Positions 23,036 to 35,143 of a stretch of 64,000 nt of DNA are shown here, piece after piece (within the stretch, counting starts at the first letter, position 1; each line of letters opens with the position of its first letter). The DNA is taken from the NCBI GenBank assembly GCA_000934385.1, contig KN880453.1:62001-126000 (forward strand), written 5' to 3'. The translations under genes were made by a program, and so were the position numbers. This DNA is from Cylindrobasidium torrendii FP15055 ss-10. Its lineage: Eukaryota > Basidiomycota > Agaricomycetes > Agaricales > Physalacriaceae. The notes below the pieces were generated by a model that was not told the DNA's origin, made no database searches, and saw only the letters and a program-made list of their open reading frames with translations.

Positions 23036-24853
23036 ATGTTCGCTACCAAGTCCCTTGTTGCCTTCTTGTCTCTGTCCATCGTCTGCTCCGCCCTGCCTAT
23101 CTTGCGCCGCGAGGTGCCCCAAGGTACGTCCACGCCAAACACGCATGTAATTTTTCCTGATCTCGCATCCTCAGAGCATTCCCATGAGCAATTCCTGACC
23201 TCTGTCCGCGCTAGCCTCGCGCTTGACAATCCCGACAGCCTGGGAGACCCTGTCTTCGCGCTGCTTGGCAACAAGGCCGCCGTTCAAGGCGCTGGCAAAA
23301 CCATCACTGACCCCGACTGCCTGCAACAAGCCATCGCGGATCAGGCTTTCACCAACGCCAAGGCTGCGAACGATGTCGACGGCATGGTCGGTGCATTGAC
23401 CTACAGGGCTCTTGAGCGCAACAGCGGTCAGGTATGTCAAATGCAACCGGAAACCCTGTCACTGGTAACTGATTCTCATGCAAAGGTGGGCGCAAAATCG
23501 GCCGCCTGTACCGCCATCACCGCTACGAACCCAGAAATTGCTGCCATCCAGCAACACCAGGACCCCGCATCGGACGGCGCTGCTGAAGCGAACAAGGCCG
23601 TTACTCTCGAGCTCGCTAAGCAAATCGCTGCTGTCGGTGGTGACCCACAGGACGCGCTCAAGTCCGGCACGTTCGCCCCGGGCCAGCTCGACGATCCAAC
23701 TGCTGCGGGCAACACTTGTGATGACCAGAACGACACCGTTGGATGTATCTTTACGCAGAACCTGCTTGTCGAGGATGCGACGGCAGAGGAAATCGACGCT
23801 GCAGTGGCTGGAGGCTCAAGCGGAGATGCTTCAGCTTCGGGCTCTTCCAGTGATTCCAGCGCGTCTGCTTCGGGTGCCGCATCTGAGTACGTTATTCATC
23901 AGTCTGCCTGAAAATTTGTTAATCAGTTCTCCAGAACTGCTGCGACATCTGCGGCAGAGGCCAGTGCGAGCGCCTCTGCGACCTCTTCTGCAGCAGCCTC
24001 TTCAGCCAGCTCCACCGCGAGCAGCTCTTCAGACTCGGACTCGACATCAAGCGCTTCGGGTAACCTCCAGACCTTTACCGGTAGCCTTGGCGATGTGACC
24101 CCTCCTGCTGTTACCGCCAATGGCGATGGTTCCTTCTCGGTTGAAGGCAATGCCGACTTCAAGAACCTTCAGAATGCACTTGTCAGGTAATAACGATGTT
24201 TTTTTTGTCATGAGAGCTCGTAACTAACACATGGTAGGAGTTGCGATGTCCAACACAACAAATGTGCCAACGCAGCCAACAGCTCTGGAAACAAGGGCGA
24301 TCTGACTGTGGAGGCCTGTGGCCAGCAACAAACTGAGTGCAATGCTTCGGCTCAAAGCGCATCTGCTGCTGGTAGTGCTTCGACTGGTGGCAACGCTTCA
24401 GCCGGGTGAGTTTAACGTGTTATTAAACATTTCTATCTTATATTGATGAATTTTCAGAAGCGCTTCGGCATCGACTGCAGGGAACAGCGACAACAACGAC
24501 GCAAGCGCATCTGCAACCTCATCGGCCGCTGCGTCTTCTGCTAGCTCCGCTTCAAGCGACTCGTCCAGCGCTTCAGGAAATCTCCAGGCTTTCACTGGCA
24601 ACCGTAAGCTGCATTCTCGCATCCATGGCATCGTTCTAATCAACTGGTAGTTGGTGGCACTGCGCCTGCAGTCACCGCTGGTGGAAAGGGCTTCATCGTC
24701 GAAAACAATGACGAGTTCTTGAACTCTGCTGCTGCGTTGACCAGGTCGTGCGATGTCCAGCACAACGCTTGCGCCAACGCGGCCAACAGCGGTGGAGGAT
24801 TCTCTGTCGGTGATTGCGATGCCCAGAACACCGAATGCAAGGCAGCAAACTAA
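23036..24853 (+). CDS. secreted Ser/Ala-rich protein with two tandem Cys modules
   Basis: About 500 residues over about seven exons. Residues 1-19 (MFATKSLVAFLSLSIVCSA) are a signal peptide, followed by a Kex2-type RR site. The N-terminal half (to about residue 230) is Ala/Asp-rich with a few Cys. Then Ser/Ala-rich linkers, probably O-glycosylated, separate two copies of a module containing SCDVQHN, CANAANS and a later C..Q..EC. The second copy ends the protein (ECKAAN). Similar modules are found in secreted basidiomycete proteins of unknown function; a cell-wall or matrix role is inference. There is no GPI-like C-terminus. Introns lie in different places in the two copies. Confidence 0.85.
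24059..24346 (+). repeat. Cys module copy 1 of the secreted protein
   Basis: Starts GNLQTFTGSLG and runs through SCDVQHNKCANAANS to TECNA. A phase-2 intron falls in the Arg codon just before SCDVQHN. Confidence 0.75.
24576..24850 (+). repeat. Cys module copy 2 of the secreted protein
   Basis: Starts GNLQAFTGN and runs through SCDVQHNACANAANS to TECKAAN. Its intron lies between TGN and LGG; the Arg-Ser-Cys junction is uninterrupted. Confidence 0.75.
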
Positions 24854-25428
24854 GTTAGCTCTCGTCTCTGCTCTGTGCGACTTGGCTTGAGGGAATTGAT
24901 ATCTACCATGTACATTTGACTGCTACTTACTGGACTATCGTTGGTTCTTTACATACTTTTACTGGAAATGAAATGAGAGAGGGTTTGGTATCTGGCTTAT
25001 AATCCTGCGCGCAGGATTTGAAGTGAGAGTGGCATCAATTTCGCCTCACAGTTATCCTTGTAGCCGTTAGGCCGATAACAGAGGACACACATCATCGCTC
25101 TATAGTCCATTTATCAACCGCCGCGAGAGCAAGAAAGACGGGAACATTCCATGTGGCCAGTTGATCGTGAGCGCCAAGGCGGGAATTACCCACGTGATCG
25201 TGCACTGCGCCTTGTCGTCCACTGACGGTCAGGTCGCTGTGACAAGCCCGGGTTCTGATTCGCTGGGCGCGATAACAAACGTTGTCTATCGGTTTGAATT
25301 CGCATGGTACGTCCACTTGCGATATCGCATGTGCGCTGTCAGTAACCAGATGCTCACCGTGCCTCTAGGCTTGGGAATTCCTATATGACTATCTCGTCCC
25401 GCAAGGCGAGCTGCAGACGACTTTGTCC
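24854..25428. other. intergenic region
   Basis: About 575 bp between two secreted-protein genes. No gene or repeat is seen. Confidence 0.45.
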
Positions 25429-27565
25429 ATGTTCTCCGACAGTCTGAAGCTGCTCTTCACCGTCGCGCCCTTTGCGGCAGTGACGGCGACCACCATTGCG
25501 GACATACAGGGCACGCGTTTTACGTCTTCCTATGCTGGGAAGAACGTGACTGGCGTTACCGGCGTCATCACTGCCAAAGGGAATTCTGGATTCTACCTTT
25601 CCGGTGAACCCAGTGACGATATTCGGGTGTCTAACGGCCTCTACGTCTATGGATCGACCAGTGCAGTGGTCGGCGACAACATCTCTCTGGGCGGAAAGGT
25701 GTCCAACTACCGTTCGAGCTCGTACCCAAGCTACATGTACCTCGTCGAACTCACGTCACCTTCGAATATCACCATCATTTCCAGTGGCAACGAGGTCACG
25801 CCTGTCGTTCTAGGTGAAGACCGCTCGCCTCCAACCCAGTATCTGTCCGCATTGGACACCGGCAGCGACGGCTGGCTGTCCGTTCCAAACAACGTTAGCC
25901 AGGTGTCTGTGAGGAACCCTGAGCTAGAGCCAGCAAAGTACGGGATGGACTTTTGGAAGAGTTTGGACGCACAGCTAGTGGTTATACCACATCCCGTTGC
26001 GCTCAATTTCGACAACTCGTATGGCGAGTTCTGGGTTCGAGGAGACTGGGAGGTCACCGGCTTGAACGGACGGGGTGGGTTGACTCTAACTTTCGGTAAG
26101 CTGTTCGCGTGTTTTGGGGTCACTAAATACTGATACAAACCACAAGGTGAAGACGGAATTCCGGACGCCAACCCAGAGGCTATCATTGTTGGCAGTCCTT
26201 TGGATGGTACAAAGAATCCCGAGGTTGCAGTTGGTACCGGGATAAGCAATATCACTGGTATCATTTCGTACCAGTCAGTCCGCTTCATGAGAATCCACAG
26301 CCTAGCACTGACAAAGGTTGTAGGTTCGGATTTTACACCGTCTTGCCTTTAACTGCTCCTACTGTCGTATCGACTCCTGATCCAACTGTCCCTGCCACTA
26401 CGTTGCGGGTGTCCACAGATAATGCGTGTTCCCTTACTCTTGGCGACTATAACGTACGTGAAGTCTTGGTCCCAGTCGCAACATATCTTACTGTGTATAG
26501 GTCGAGAATCTTGCCCCCGACTCTGACCATCTGGGTAGCATTGCGGACCACATTGCCAACCACCTTCTTTCGCCTGACTTCATGTTCGTGCAAGAGATCC
26601 AGGACAACTCAGGACCAACCGATGATGGCACTGTTTCCGCCAACATCACCCTTGCGACACTGTCTGCTGCTATTGCTGACGCTGGCGGGGTCACCTACAA
26701 TTTCACGGAAATCAGCCCAGAGGATGGCAAGGATGGCGGACAACCTGGCGGTAACATCCGCGTGGCCTATTTGTATGTGAGGTTGTGTCTGTTAATCATA
26801 AATTACTCAAGACTTTCTAGATATAACCCAGAGAAATTGACCCTGGCTCCTGGAAAGGCTGGCCTCGCCACCGAAGCTGTCAATGTCACAGCTGACGCCA
26901 ATGGTCTTCCTACGCTCAGGTAACTATCTGGCTCTCTTCTTTTAGCAATAATGCTCATAAACAGCCTTAATCCTGGGCGTATTGCGCCAGACAGTTCGGC
27001 TTGGGTTAGCTCTCGGAAGCCACTTGCTGCAGAATGGATCACCGCATCGGGCGACAAACTGTTCACAATCAACGTCCACTTTTCTTCCAAGGGTGGTAGC
27101 ACGTCAAATCATGGCGACCTCAGGCCACCTGTCAACTCCCCCGTTGCTCAGCGTACGACCCAGGTCAAGGCTGTTGCCGCATTGGTTCAATCCATCCTCG
27201 ACATCGACCCCAAGGCAAACATTATTGTATCAGGAGACTTCAACGAGTACACACAAACGCGCTCGGTTCTGGCGTCTCTGAACGCCATCATGACGGAGAT
27301 AGACGAGGCGGCGGGTATTGATGAGGTCGAACGATACACATATGTGTATGATCAGAACACACAGCAGCTCGACCACATATTCATCTCTCCGGGCCTCGCG
27401 GCGCGCGGCGTCGAGGCTGAGCATATCCATGTATGTCTCGTTGGTTTATTGCGATCTCGAACGCATTTGTCTAACAATCTACGAAAGGTGAACAATTGGG
27501 CACCGTCATACGACGACAGAATCAGTGACCATGACCCTACTGTTGGGAAAGTGTTGGTGTGTTGA
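25429..27565 (+). CDS. secreted endonuclease/exonuclease/phosphatase-family protein (ExeM/NucH-like)
   Basis: Roughly 600 residues over about seven exons. A signal peptide (MFSDSLKLLFTVAPFAAVTA) precedes an OB-like N-terminal domain (IADIQGTRFTSSYAGKNVTG, then GVITAKGNSGFYL). The C-terminal domain has the DNase-I/EEP landmarks: a start NVENL, FMFVQEIQDNSG (catalytic Glu), FTINVHFSSKGG (His), IIVSGDFNEYTQT (GDFN) and ISDHDPTVGKV (SDH). The same layout is found in extracellular bacterial and fungal nucleases related to ExeM/NucH, so secreted DNA degradation for phosphate or nitrogen is likely. A phosphatase on another substrate is possible. The start is the ATG at 25429; upstream codons of the frame contain no ATG. 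Confidence 0.87.
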
Positions 27566-27920
27566 CACAAAGAATTGGGGAATGAGGCTCTGATCGCTAC
27601 TCATGCACAATTACCTGGGGAAATCCTCGTGGGAGCCTCAGAAACTGGCGATTGTTAGTGCACAGCTTATTTTCGATTTAGGCATCAGCCAGACAATTTG
27701 ATCGTCCGTGTCCCAGATCGCACCCATCGTACACCTATTGTCTGACTTTCGCCCCTCTTTCGTACTGTACCACTGGCCGACACACCCCCATGCCCCGATA
27801 CATGTAACATTGTGTCTTAGCCGCCTGGGTTTGTATATATGAAAACGCCTTACCGGTTTTCACTCCCTATTGACCCTCCGCTAATATTCCCTAGTCCCGT
27901 CAGTTCCGTCACCTCTAATC
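27566..27920. other. promoter of F-box gene 1
   Basis: About 355 bp. A TATATATG element at 27834-27841 lies about 80 bp before the start codon. Confidence 0.5.
27834..27841 (+). promoter_or_regulatory. TATA box
   Basis: TATATATG about 80 bp upstream of the ATG at 27921. Confidence 0.5.
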
Positions 27921-29417
27921 ATGGAGACTATCTCCCTCACAGGTATGTTGGACGGATTAGCCATTTCGAGAATGTTGCTGACAGTACCAAGGATCCCTCG
28001 CTAGTCAACTACCTTCAGAGGTACTCTGCCTCATTCTTCGCAATGTCCAGCACGATAAACCTACTCTTCTCGTCGCATCGATGGTCTCCAAACAATGGCG
28101 CGCGACTGCCATTCGCTACCTCTTCACCTACGCAGACTTCGGCATGCGAGAAGACTTCGTCGCATGGCAAGCCATATTAAATGCCCTTCCTGCTATCATT
28201 CCCTGCGTAAATGAAGTGCGATACGGCCCAGGAATCCGCCAACAGATCCAACTCGACCAGGCATATCATGAAGGCATCCCCGAACACTTGGACGATGGGC
28301 TCATTAATCCGGACTGGTCCGATGAATGGGAAGCCAAAAGCCGCGACCATCATGCCTGCATCGATGTCGTTTTGCAGTCCCACATTACGCTCCCCGTCAT
28401 GCCTGCGGTCCATACGCTTAGATGGGAGAGCTGGATGCTCTCTCGCTTGGGATGGACCGGCACACGATATAACAGCAACACCTCACGATTCCTGGATTGC
28501 TTTCCCGGGGTCACCACTCTCTACATATCAGACCGACTCTCTTTTTCCGACGTCTTCAAGATTGTCAGCCATTTTCCTCGACTGAGGACGCTCCATTGGG
28601 ACGAGGGGGCACATAACGATGTTTTCGACGGTGCATCGTGCAGCGTGTTGAGCTGCCTCGAGGAGCTCTCCGTAACCAATGCGCGCTGGCCTCTGGATCC
28701 TTTCGTCGACGCTGTCATCGCGAGCGGTGCCTCTCTTCGCTCATTCACTCTTGCGCCCCTCCTTGATGTTCCTCTCTCCCCCACGGGATTGGCAAGGCTC
28801 TTTAAATCCACTGCGCGCACGCTAGAGACCCTCCATTTCGACATGAGGGCGGATAGTGGTATGTCTTTCGTGGATGTTTGACATGGATGATGTTGTACTG
28901 ACCATGGAACCCAGACTCGGAGTACCTCACCGCACTCGTTCGCGAAGGTGCAGTTTTCGAGGGTATTATGCTCCCACAGCTGCAAACCCTCACACTCTCC
29001 TTCTGTCTCAGGGGCTCTGCTGGACCCGAAGCCCTCGAGACCGTCGAGGCGTTTCTCGCACACTTCCCCGTGTCTGCTGAAATGCCGGAGCTCACGCTGT
29101 ACTTGCACCATGTCGTCGACTTCCCCATCAGCATCCACGCGCCCGCGTACATCTTTGACAGAGATTACCACAATTGGGGCGGGATGGGGGGTATTTTGGC
29201 ACGCACCTTTCCGGGACTGAAGAAACTGAACATCGTCCTACATACTTGGCACGCCGCGCTGGCAAGCACAAGGACGGATACCGCGATATTTGCAAACAAG
29301 GCGCTCGCGTCCGTCGAGGCCGATGTTGCTATGTATGTCCCCGTCGACTTTCCACTCCTATGTTGAATGTTAATGCTTGCTCGCAGATCCTGGACCACCC
29401 CGACACACGAATCTTGA
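27921..29417 (+). CDS. F-box protein
   Basis: About 445 residues. Exon 1 is 22 nt (METISLT) and a 49-bp intron leads into the F-box: SQLPSEVLCLILRNV, then LVASMVSKQWRATA. The rest is a leucine-rich, repeat-like region without sharp motifs (for example TLYISDRLSFSDVFKIVSHF and MLPQLQTLTLSFCL), as in many basidiomycete F-box proteins that recruit substrates to SCF ubiquitin ligases. An intron sits in the codons for DSG near 28860. A final intron with a GTATGT donor at the end is likely, giving a last exon ISWTTPTHES and TGA at 29415-29417; without it the frame stops at 29366. The substrate is unknown. Confidence 0.78.
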
Positions 29418-29923
29418 AACTCTAGTTTCCGAACATACTAATTTGCAGCTGTCCTGAATGCTCTATCTTTTACTCATATCCTCATCCTAGTTTCTTGGTT
29501 ATTCGCTCTGTCGTGCTCTTTAATCTGTCATATCTATCTAATAGTAATACATAATCTCTCAACACTGGGCTAGCTGCTGGCTTTTGACTCGCTTACGCAC
29601 CTAATACGCACCTAACTTAAACCTTACTGCAGACTTGGAACTCGTTGACGCAACTTACTACGATCAGACTGCCTAAACAGGAATACAATGGTTGATTCCC
29701 ACGGGCACGGCTTTGAGCGTTTCTTTGCCTATGGGCATGGAGGAACGGAATACCACTCCGTACAAGTAAATTATAAGGCGTGACACAAGCAACGCTAACT
29801 AGTCCAATAAGCAATTTGGCTGCCATCAAAAGGCAAAGGGAGACGCAATCCATCTAATGTTACATCTTCCACGATTCTTTTTGTTTGTAAAGCAAAGAGT
29901 CCCATCCACGGCATCCGAACAAC
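29418..29923. other. intergenic region between convergent genes
   Basis: About 505 bp, 3' flanks only. No gene is seen. Confidence 0.45.
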
Positions 29924-31310
29924 TTACTTCCCGTTATCGCTGAGCGCAAGACCTTCACGCATGTACTCTTCGTACAATGCCTTGTAGTCCTTGTGCCAGC
30001 GGCTAAGCGGAGGGCGGCCTTCGGCGACATCTCCAGCAGCCCACATAATCCTGAGCTCGTCCATCTGCCTCTTCGTCTCGTTGTCGGGGCAGAGAATATA
30101 GAAATCTCCTTGTCGGGCCTTGTCAATCATGTACAACACGGTTTCTTCTGAGGTCCAGGCACCGTCCGGTTTTGGGTTCGTACCGTTAGCGCCAGCCAAC
30201 CCAGTGAACGTCCAACCGGGACTGGACGATAAGTCAGCCATAGGAGTCGCGAGTTGTGTTGGAGCAAGCCACGTACATAAACAGATGCGCCGTCACGTTG
30301 CTCTGAGGACGCTCACGCAGTTCGTGAGCCAGGCCCTCGGTGAGACTTTTGACCGCGGCTTTCGAGGCGTTATACGCTGCGTTTCCACTGAGTTGGGGGG
30401 AAGAATGAAATGGGGAGGAAAGAGAAAAGGAAGAGTGACGTCAGACAGTACGCAGCGTAGAGGGGGATGCTCGATACGCACGGAGGGTTGGTTATGCCCT
30501 GCTTTGAGCCAGTGTTGATAATCATGGCCTGATTTTCCTGGTGAAGCATAGCCTAGGCAGAGATAAGGATACGCAGGTTGAGGCGTGGATAAGCCTACGC
30601 ACCGGAACGAAGGTCTGCTGCACGTTGACGACGCTGGACGGAGGTTATGGGGGAAAGGGATGTCATGCGGGGTTGCATACCCAAATAGGTTGACGTTGAA
30701 GGTACTATGCCAGTTGTCGAGGCCATCCCAAGAGGTACCCCGCGCACCGATGCCAGCATTGTTCAACAGGACGGCGACCTGTCCAATGATGAGTATTCCA
30801 CGACGGAATCGTCACGGAACAGGTGGGGAGGGAGGGGAGGGTAGAGGAGGGTAATGGGGAGTGCTCAAGCATGGGGATCAGCCGTCCGTGATCCTCACCT
30901 CATCCCAAGTCTCGTAGACCTTGTCTCTCAGTCTGACGACCTCATCGAGCTTCGACACGTCCGTGGGGACAATGATCACGTTGCTGTTGCCCACAATGGC
31001 GGACACTTCCTTGCCGACAGAGTTCAGTCGCTCCTCGTCGATGTCGGCGAGAGCGAGCTTGAAGCCCAGTCTATACCGAATATGAGCGCTCCGACATGTG
31101 CGCTGGACCAAAAATCACGCACTTGGCAAACTCGAGTGCGGCAGCATGGCCAATACCGCTGGCGGCGCCTGTGATAACCACGACGCGCCCGGGCTGGATG
31201 ACAGGATGCAACTCGTCGGCGACTTGTAGGGTGTCTGGTTTGTACGAGCCAGTCGTACTAAACGGCGGACGGTTGGGTGATACGTTGCGCGAACGGTCGG
31301 CGATAGGCAT
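29924..31310 (-). CDS. short-chain dehydrogenase/reductase
   Basis: About 340 residues with several introns. After a 40-residue N-terminal tail lies the Rossmann start VVVITGAASGIGHAAALEFA, then PTDVSKLDEV, a NNAGIG motif, and MIINTGSKQGITNPP. The YNASKAAVKSLTEGLA block holds the catalytic Tyr and Lys. The C-terminal part (SPGWTFTGLAG onward to the stop after SDNGK) closes the fold. This is a classical SDR with NAD(P) as cofactor. The substrate cannot be read from sequence. The start is the first ATG at 31310. The divergent neighbour is a hydrolase on the opposite strand. Confidence 0.86.
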
Positions 31311-31707
31311 GCTGGCGGTCTCGTTACCCGGTGGGAGAAGGAGGAGAAGATGGGAGTAAAGGTGAGGGTAAGAGAGGAAGGAACAGAGTTCTCAGTCGTC
31401 AAGGATTGTTGATTTTTAACTTTTGGTGGATCGTTTATATAAGGTGCTAGTAGCAAACAGGGGCACTCGATCCCCCAAGCGCCGTAATAATGCCTCACAA
31501 TGCAGGCGCCGAACCGTGCAAGGTGTGTCTTGCCTCGAATCGCATCATCCTTGCGCACGTTTGAAATGTTGGCCCCCCAGAATTGTGTGGTGTTCGCGCC
31601 AGGCCGCGCCCTCATTAAATCCAGCAAACTCGTTTTGAAGTATATATTCGACGCCACAAATGACACAGGGCTGCGCACGATTCTATAAGGCAACACTATT
31701 TCCTCCC
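31311..31707. other. divergent promoter region (SDR / hydrolase)
   Basis: About 400 bp with two TATA-like elements: TTATATAAGG around 31436-31445, readable on either strand and suited to the SDR gene, and TATATAT at 31641-31647 for the hydrolase. Confidence 0.5.
31641..31647 (+). promoter_or_regulatory. TATA box
   Basis: TATATAT lies about 65 bp upstream of the ATG at 31708. It is too close to the earlier in-frame ATG at 31660 for that to be the start, so it supports 31708. Confidence 0.5.
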
Positions 31708-32660
31708 ATGACTACCCACCGTGTGCCATTCGTCGTCGGCGACGAGTGCTTCGAAACCTTCGTCACCCTCTTTGGCAATCTAAACAGTGCCACAGATTCT
31801 CCATCACATTCAACACCGACAGTTGTCCTGCATGGCGGTCCGGGCCTCTCCCATGACTATCTGCTCCCTCTCGCGGACCTGGCGCCATCAACCGGACCCA
31901 TCATCCTCTATGACCAGCTTGGCTCAGGCCAGTCCTCGTCTCTCGTGGGAAGGGGTGCCAAGTTCATCAACATCGAGCTCTTCATCCGAGAGCTGGAGAA
32001 TCTCCTTGCATTCTTCAACATATCAAGCCGATACAACCTCATCGGTCATTCATGGGGCGCAACATTGGCGAACGAGTTCATCGTCCGCCGCGGCGCCAGC
32101 GGTCTGCATCGCTACGTCCTCCAAAACGGTCTTGCCTCTGCCGCTTTGCGCAATAACGCCATTGCTGCGCTACGCAAGGGTCTTCCTGAGGACATCCAAA
32201 TGACGCTGCAGACCTGCGAGGCGTCAGGTGCCACGGACACGCAGGCATACACAGACGCTATGGACATTTGGTACCACCGGCACAGTTGCCGCATCAATCC
32301 ATTTCCTCCAGAACTCCAGCGGTCGTTCGATGCGCGCCTCAACGATCCTACTGTGTGGGATGTCATGTAAGGGTCACCTTGTCTTTACACCGTCCAAGCT
32401 TTGAACGGCTTTGTAGTCGAAGCGGTCCTGAACAAATGGGCAGTGGATGGGATATCAGAGACAAAATCCACCTCATGCGCCATGTCCCGACTCTACTCAT
32501 CAATGGCGAGTTTGACTACATGACCGACGAAGTCGTCAAACCTTTCTTCTTTGGCATTGACAAAATCAAATGGGTCAAATTTCCAGAGTCAAGTCATATG
32601 CCGCATATCGAAGAGAGGGAGAGTTACATGAGCATCGTGGGCGACTTCTTGAAGGATTAG
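31708..32660 (+). CDS. proline iminopeptidase / L-amino-acid amidase-like alpha/beta hydrolase
   Basis: Two exons (31708-32366 and 32417-32660, intron 50 bp) give 300 residues. The alpha/beta-hydrolase landmarks of peptidase family S33 are present: HGGPGLSHDYLL (oxyanion region), YDQLGSGQS, the nucleophile elbow NLIGHSWGATLAN, the Asp in NGEFDYMTD, and the His in PESSHMPHIE. Such enzymes remove N-terminal Pro or hydrolyse small amino-acid amides. There is no signal peptide, so it is probably cytosolic. The 3' end faces the end of the ZIP gene 100 bp away. Confidence 0.88.
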
Positions 32661-32761
32661 AAGGGTCGGGGAATGGCCTGTTGCATGTCTATGGAGCAAT
32701 GACATTCCAGTCCATTTATTCCTGTACATTTCGATTACCCACGTCGAATACTTCCTTTGGC

Positions 32762-33831
32762 CTAGTGTCCATGCCCCAATAGCGAGGCCATTGTAAATGG
32801 GACCGCCATACCAGCCACTATGAGTGCTACGCGGGTCATTGGCTTCATGTCTTGCGCTTCGTCTCCTGACACAGGCTGTAGAACGGTGGCCACATAGAGA
32901 AAGGTCCCTCCCTACTAGGATCAGCGAAAGCCCAAGACACTTAGCAACTATGTACTGACAGATAGTAGTAATGCAACTCCTGTAACTGAAGACAGCTGGG
33001 AGCCGCCGAGCGACAGAGTAGCGTAGGAGGCAATGGCAGCGAGCGGTGTCGCAGCCGCAAATACCGCTACATGCTTCTTGCAGTCCGGTCGCGGCAAAGA
33101 CATCGACAAAAGTGAAGTCGACAGTGCAAAGGATGTGGGTGCTACATAGAAGTTCAGCGCTTGCATGCAAGGAAAAGACGCGTTGTAGGACCTTTGTGCA
33201 CGATGATGGCGAGAAACACAATTGCGGAGAGATTAGATGTAGCTGCGTCTGCGGGGAAGAAAGACACCCCAAGGGCGAATCCATCGACGAGACTGTGGAT
33301 AACCAGTCCCAAGGTTGTTGACAATGCCTTTTCCTTGACAAGGGCAAGGCCTTGCTGGGTGAACAGGCCGCGGTCTGATTCGGTCCCGTCTTCCAATTGG
33401 TGAAGCTCGGCGTCGAAATCTACTACAGAAAGTGCATTGTGCGAATGTGAATGGCGGGAAACTAGTTGTTCGATAGCAAGCATGGCCATGAAGCCAATGA
33501 GCAGGGAAAGTGCGACGCGCTTGGAGACTTGGTCGGCATCAAGGCCCGCGGATAGAAGTGTTTCGACGCCTCTGAGATGCTTCAGAAGAGAGATGGTGAT
33601 AATGGGATTTGATACAAACTCTGGAATGATAACGCCCAACGCCGTCCCAAGGAGCAGACCAGTGCCAATTGTGGTCAGTATAGATTGGTGCTGCTCTAAT
33701 AAATCAGAGTTTATTAGGAGCCTTTTGTCCGGCGTAATTTACTCACTTGAGAGAGAGAATGAAAGAGGAAGTATACCGCAGGCGAACGCGGCGGCACCCA
33801 GCACGGCCGACTCGATTAAAATGGGCAACAT
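32762..33831 (-). CDS. ZIP-family metal transporter, ZIP9/Atx2-like
   Basis: Roughly 300 residues and several hydrophobic segments. The N-terminal MLPILIESAVLGAAAFACGI and LPLSFSLS correspond to TM1 of the SLC39A9/Atx2 group. ALGVIIPE, the His-rich loop SRHSHSHN, and the signature HSLVDGFALGVSFF (HxxxDG in TM4) and IVHKGP (TM5) make up the metal site. The C-terminus includes SLGGSQLSSVTGVALLLSGG and ends LLGHGH. Relatives are Golgi Zn/Mn transporters; substrate and location are inferred. The ATG lies 63 bp from the divergent THOC3 start. Confidence 0.87.
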
Positions 33832-33894
33832 GATGATACGGTGGTGAAGGGAGAGACGCGATCGAACACCAACTTGACTTCCTGCTATCAAACA
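33832..33894. promoter_or_regulatory. 63-bp divergent promoter between ZIP transporter and THOC3
   Basis: Only 63 bp separate the two ATGs. There is no TATA box. The sequence is rich in GA on one side and CAACTTGAC on the other. Confidence 0.5.
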
Positions 33895-35143
33895 ATGCCT
33901 CCGAAGGAAGAAGAGGAAAACGCGCCTGTCCCGCGCGCAGGATCGCCGCCTCCGCATACGACGTTCTCCGTGCGCGGCGTCCACGTACGCGTCCTCTCCT
34001 CATCCTCGTCGGCGCTCTCCAATTACGGACCAGATACCCAATTTCTCCACTTTCCGTCCGCGGGACTATAGACTGCCCGGCAGCTCTGCAGCCTCACACG
34101 TCGCCTGGAGCTGTGACGGCAAGAAGCTCGCGGCTGTGGGAAACGACCGCACGACCCGCGTCTGGCACGCAGAAAAGCCTATCGACGTGCGTTCAGCCAT
34201 GTCTTTCACAGGCTCCGCCTCGGAAGTGGACTACGTAGCCTGGCACCCGATACACCCAGAACTGTTTATCACCTCCAGCCAAAGTGACAAGCGAATATTG
34301 TTTTGGGATGCGCGACGTGCGTGACTTGGACGCGTCCGCACACATACATCAAAGCTCATCGAAATATAGAAAGCAAGTCCACGCAACAAGTCTCGCTGAA
34401 GAACCCCCCCGCAAAAATAAGCTATTCCCCAGATGGTCGCAAAATCCTATACACCGTAGTCACATCGCAACTCTATTTCTTGGATCTCGCGCTGCGGGCA
34501 GGCAACACAAAGGAAACTTGGGGTCATGTAGAGACAGTGCGTCGTCCTGCGCGCGCTATTGCTTGGACTCATCCCATCTCTCTAGCCAATACTGCCTGTG
34601 ACAACAGCAGTTTGGAACCACTCCGGGGATTCGCTCGTCGTGCTGAGAGGCGCTGAAAGCCAGTTTCGTTCAGTCGAATATCCGAAGATGACCACCCAAG
34701 ACTCTGCCTCTGCGCATGTTGGTGGCTGCACTGCGGTAGCATTGGATCCCCGTGGCCGCTACGTCGTTACTGGCGGTCGCGACTCCATCCTCAACATATT
34801 CGACATGACCGAATGGATATGTGCCAGGAATATTACATGCACGGAGTGGGTTGCCTCCATTGACCACGGCGCGCCGCTCACGTCCATCAGATACGAGACC
34901 AATGCGCTCAGCTTCTCGTTCGACGGTGAATTCATTGCTATAGGGAGCAAGGGCAATTATGTCGACATTGTGGGAACAGAAACTGCCGCTCTGGTTCATC
35001 GCATTCCCTCATCTGCGCCTGCTCTGTCTGTTGCATGGCATCCCAGTCGCTATGTCCTCGCATACTGTGGAGTGAAGGCGAAGGACGGCGCACCAGCGTC
35101 GGCGAACGTGCCATCGATGAGTATGTTTGGATTAATGGAATGA
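33895..35143 (+). CDS. THOC3: THO complex subunit 3 (THOC3/Tex1), WD40 protein
   Basis: Four exons (33895-33984, 34034-34316, 34370-34536, 34586-35143) give 365 residues in an unbroken frame. The protein is a run of WD40 repeats: HVAWSCDGKKLAAVGNDRTT, YVAWHPIHPELFITSS, ISYSPDGRKILYT, VALDPRGRYVVTGGRDSIL, then SFSFDGEFIAIGSKGNYVDI and LSVAWHPSRYVLAYCG. The last repeat ends MSMFGL, as in THOC3. THO/TREX couples transcription to mRNA export. The N-terminus is a short polar tail. Relatives outside THOC3 are possible for any WD40 protein, but the order and spacing of these blades fit THOC3 well. Confidence 0.85.

Noticed and set aside
31660..31707. Upstream in-frame ATG for the hydrolase
   Set aside because: It lies about 13 bp after the TATA box; the ATG at 31708 gives a normal family N-terminus.
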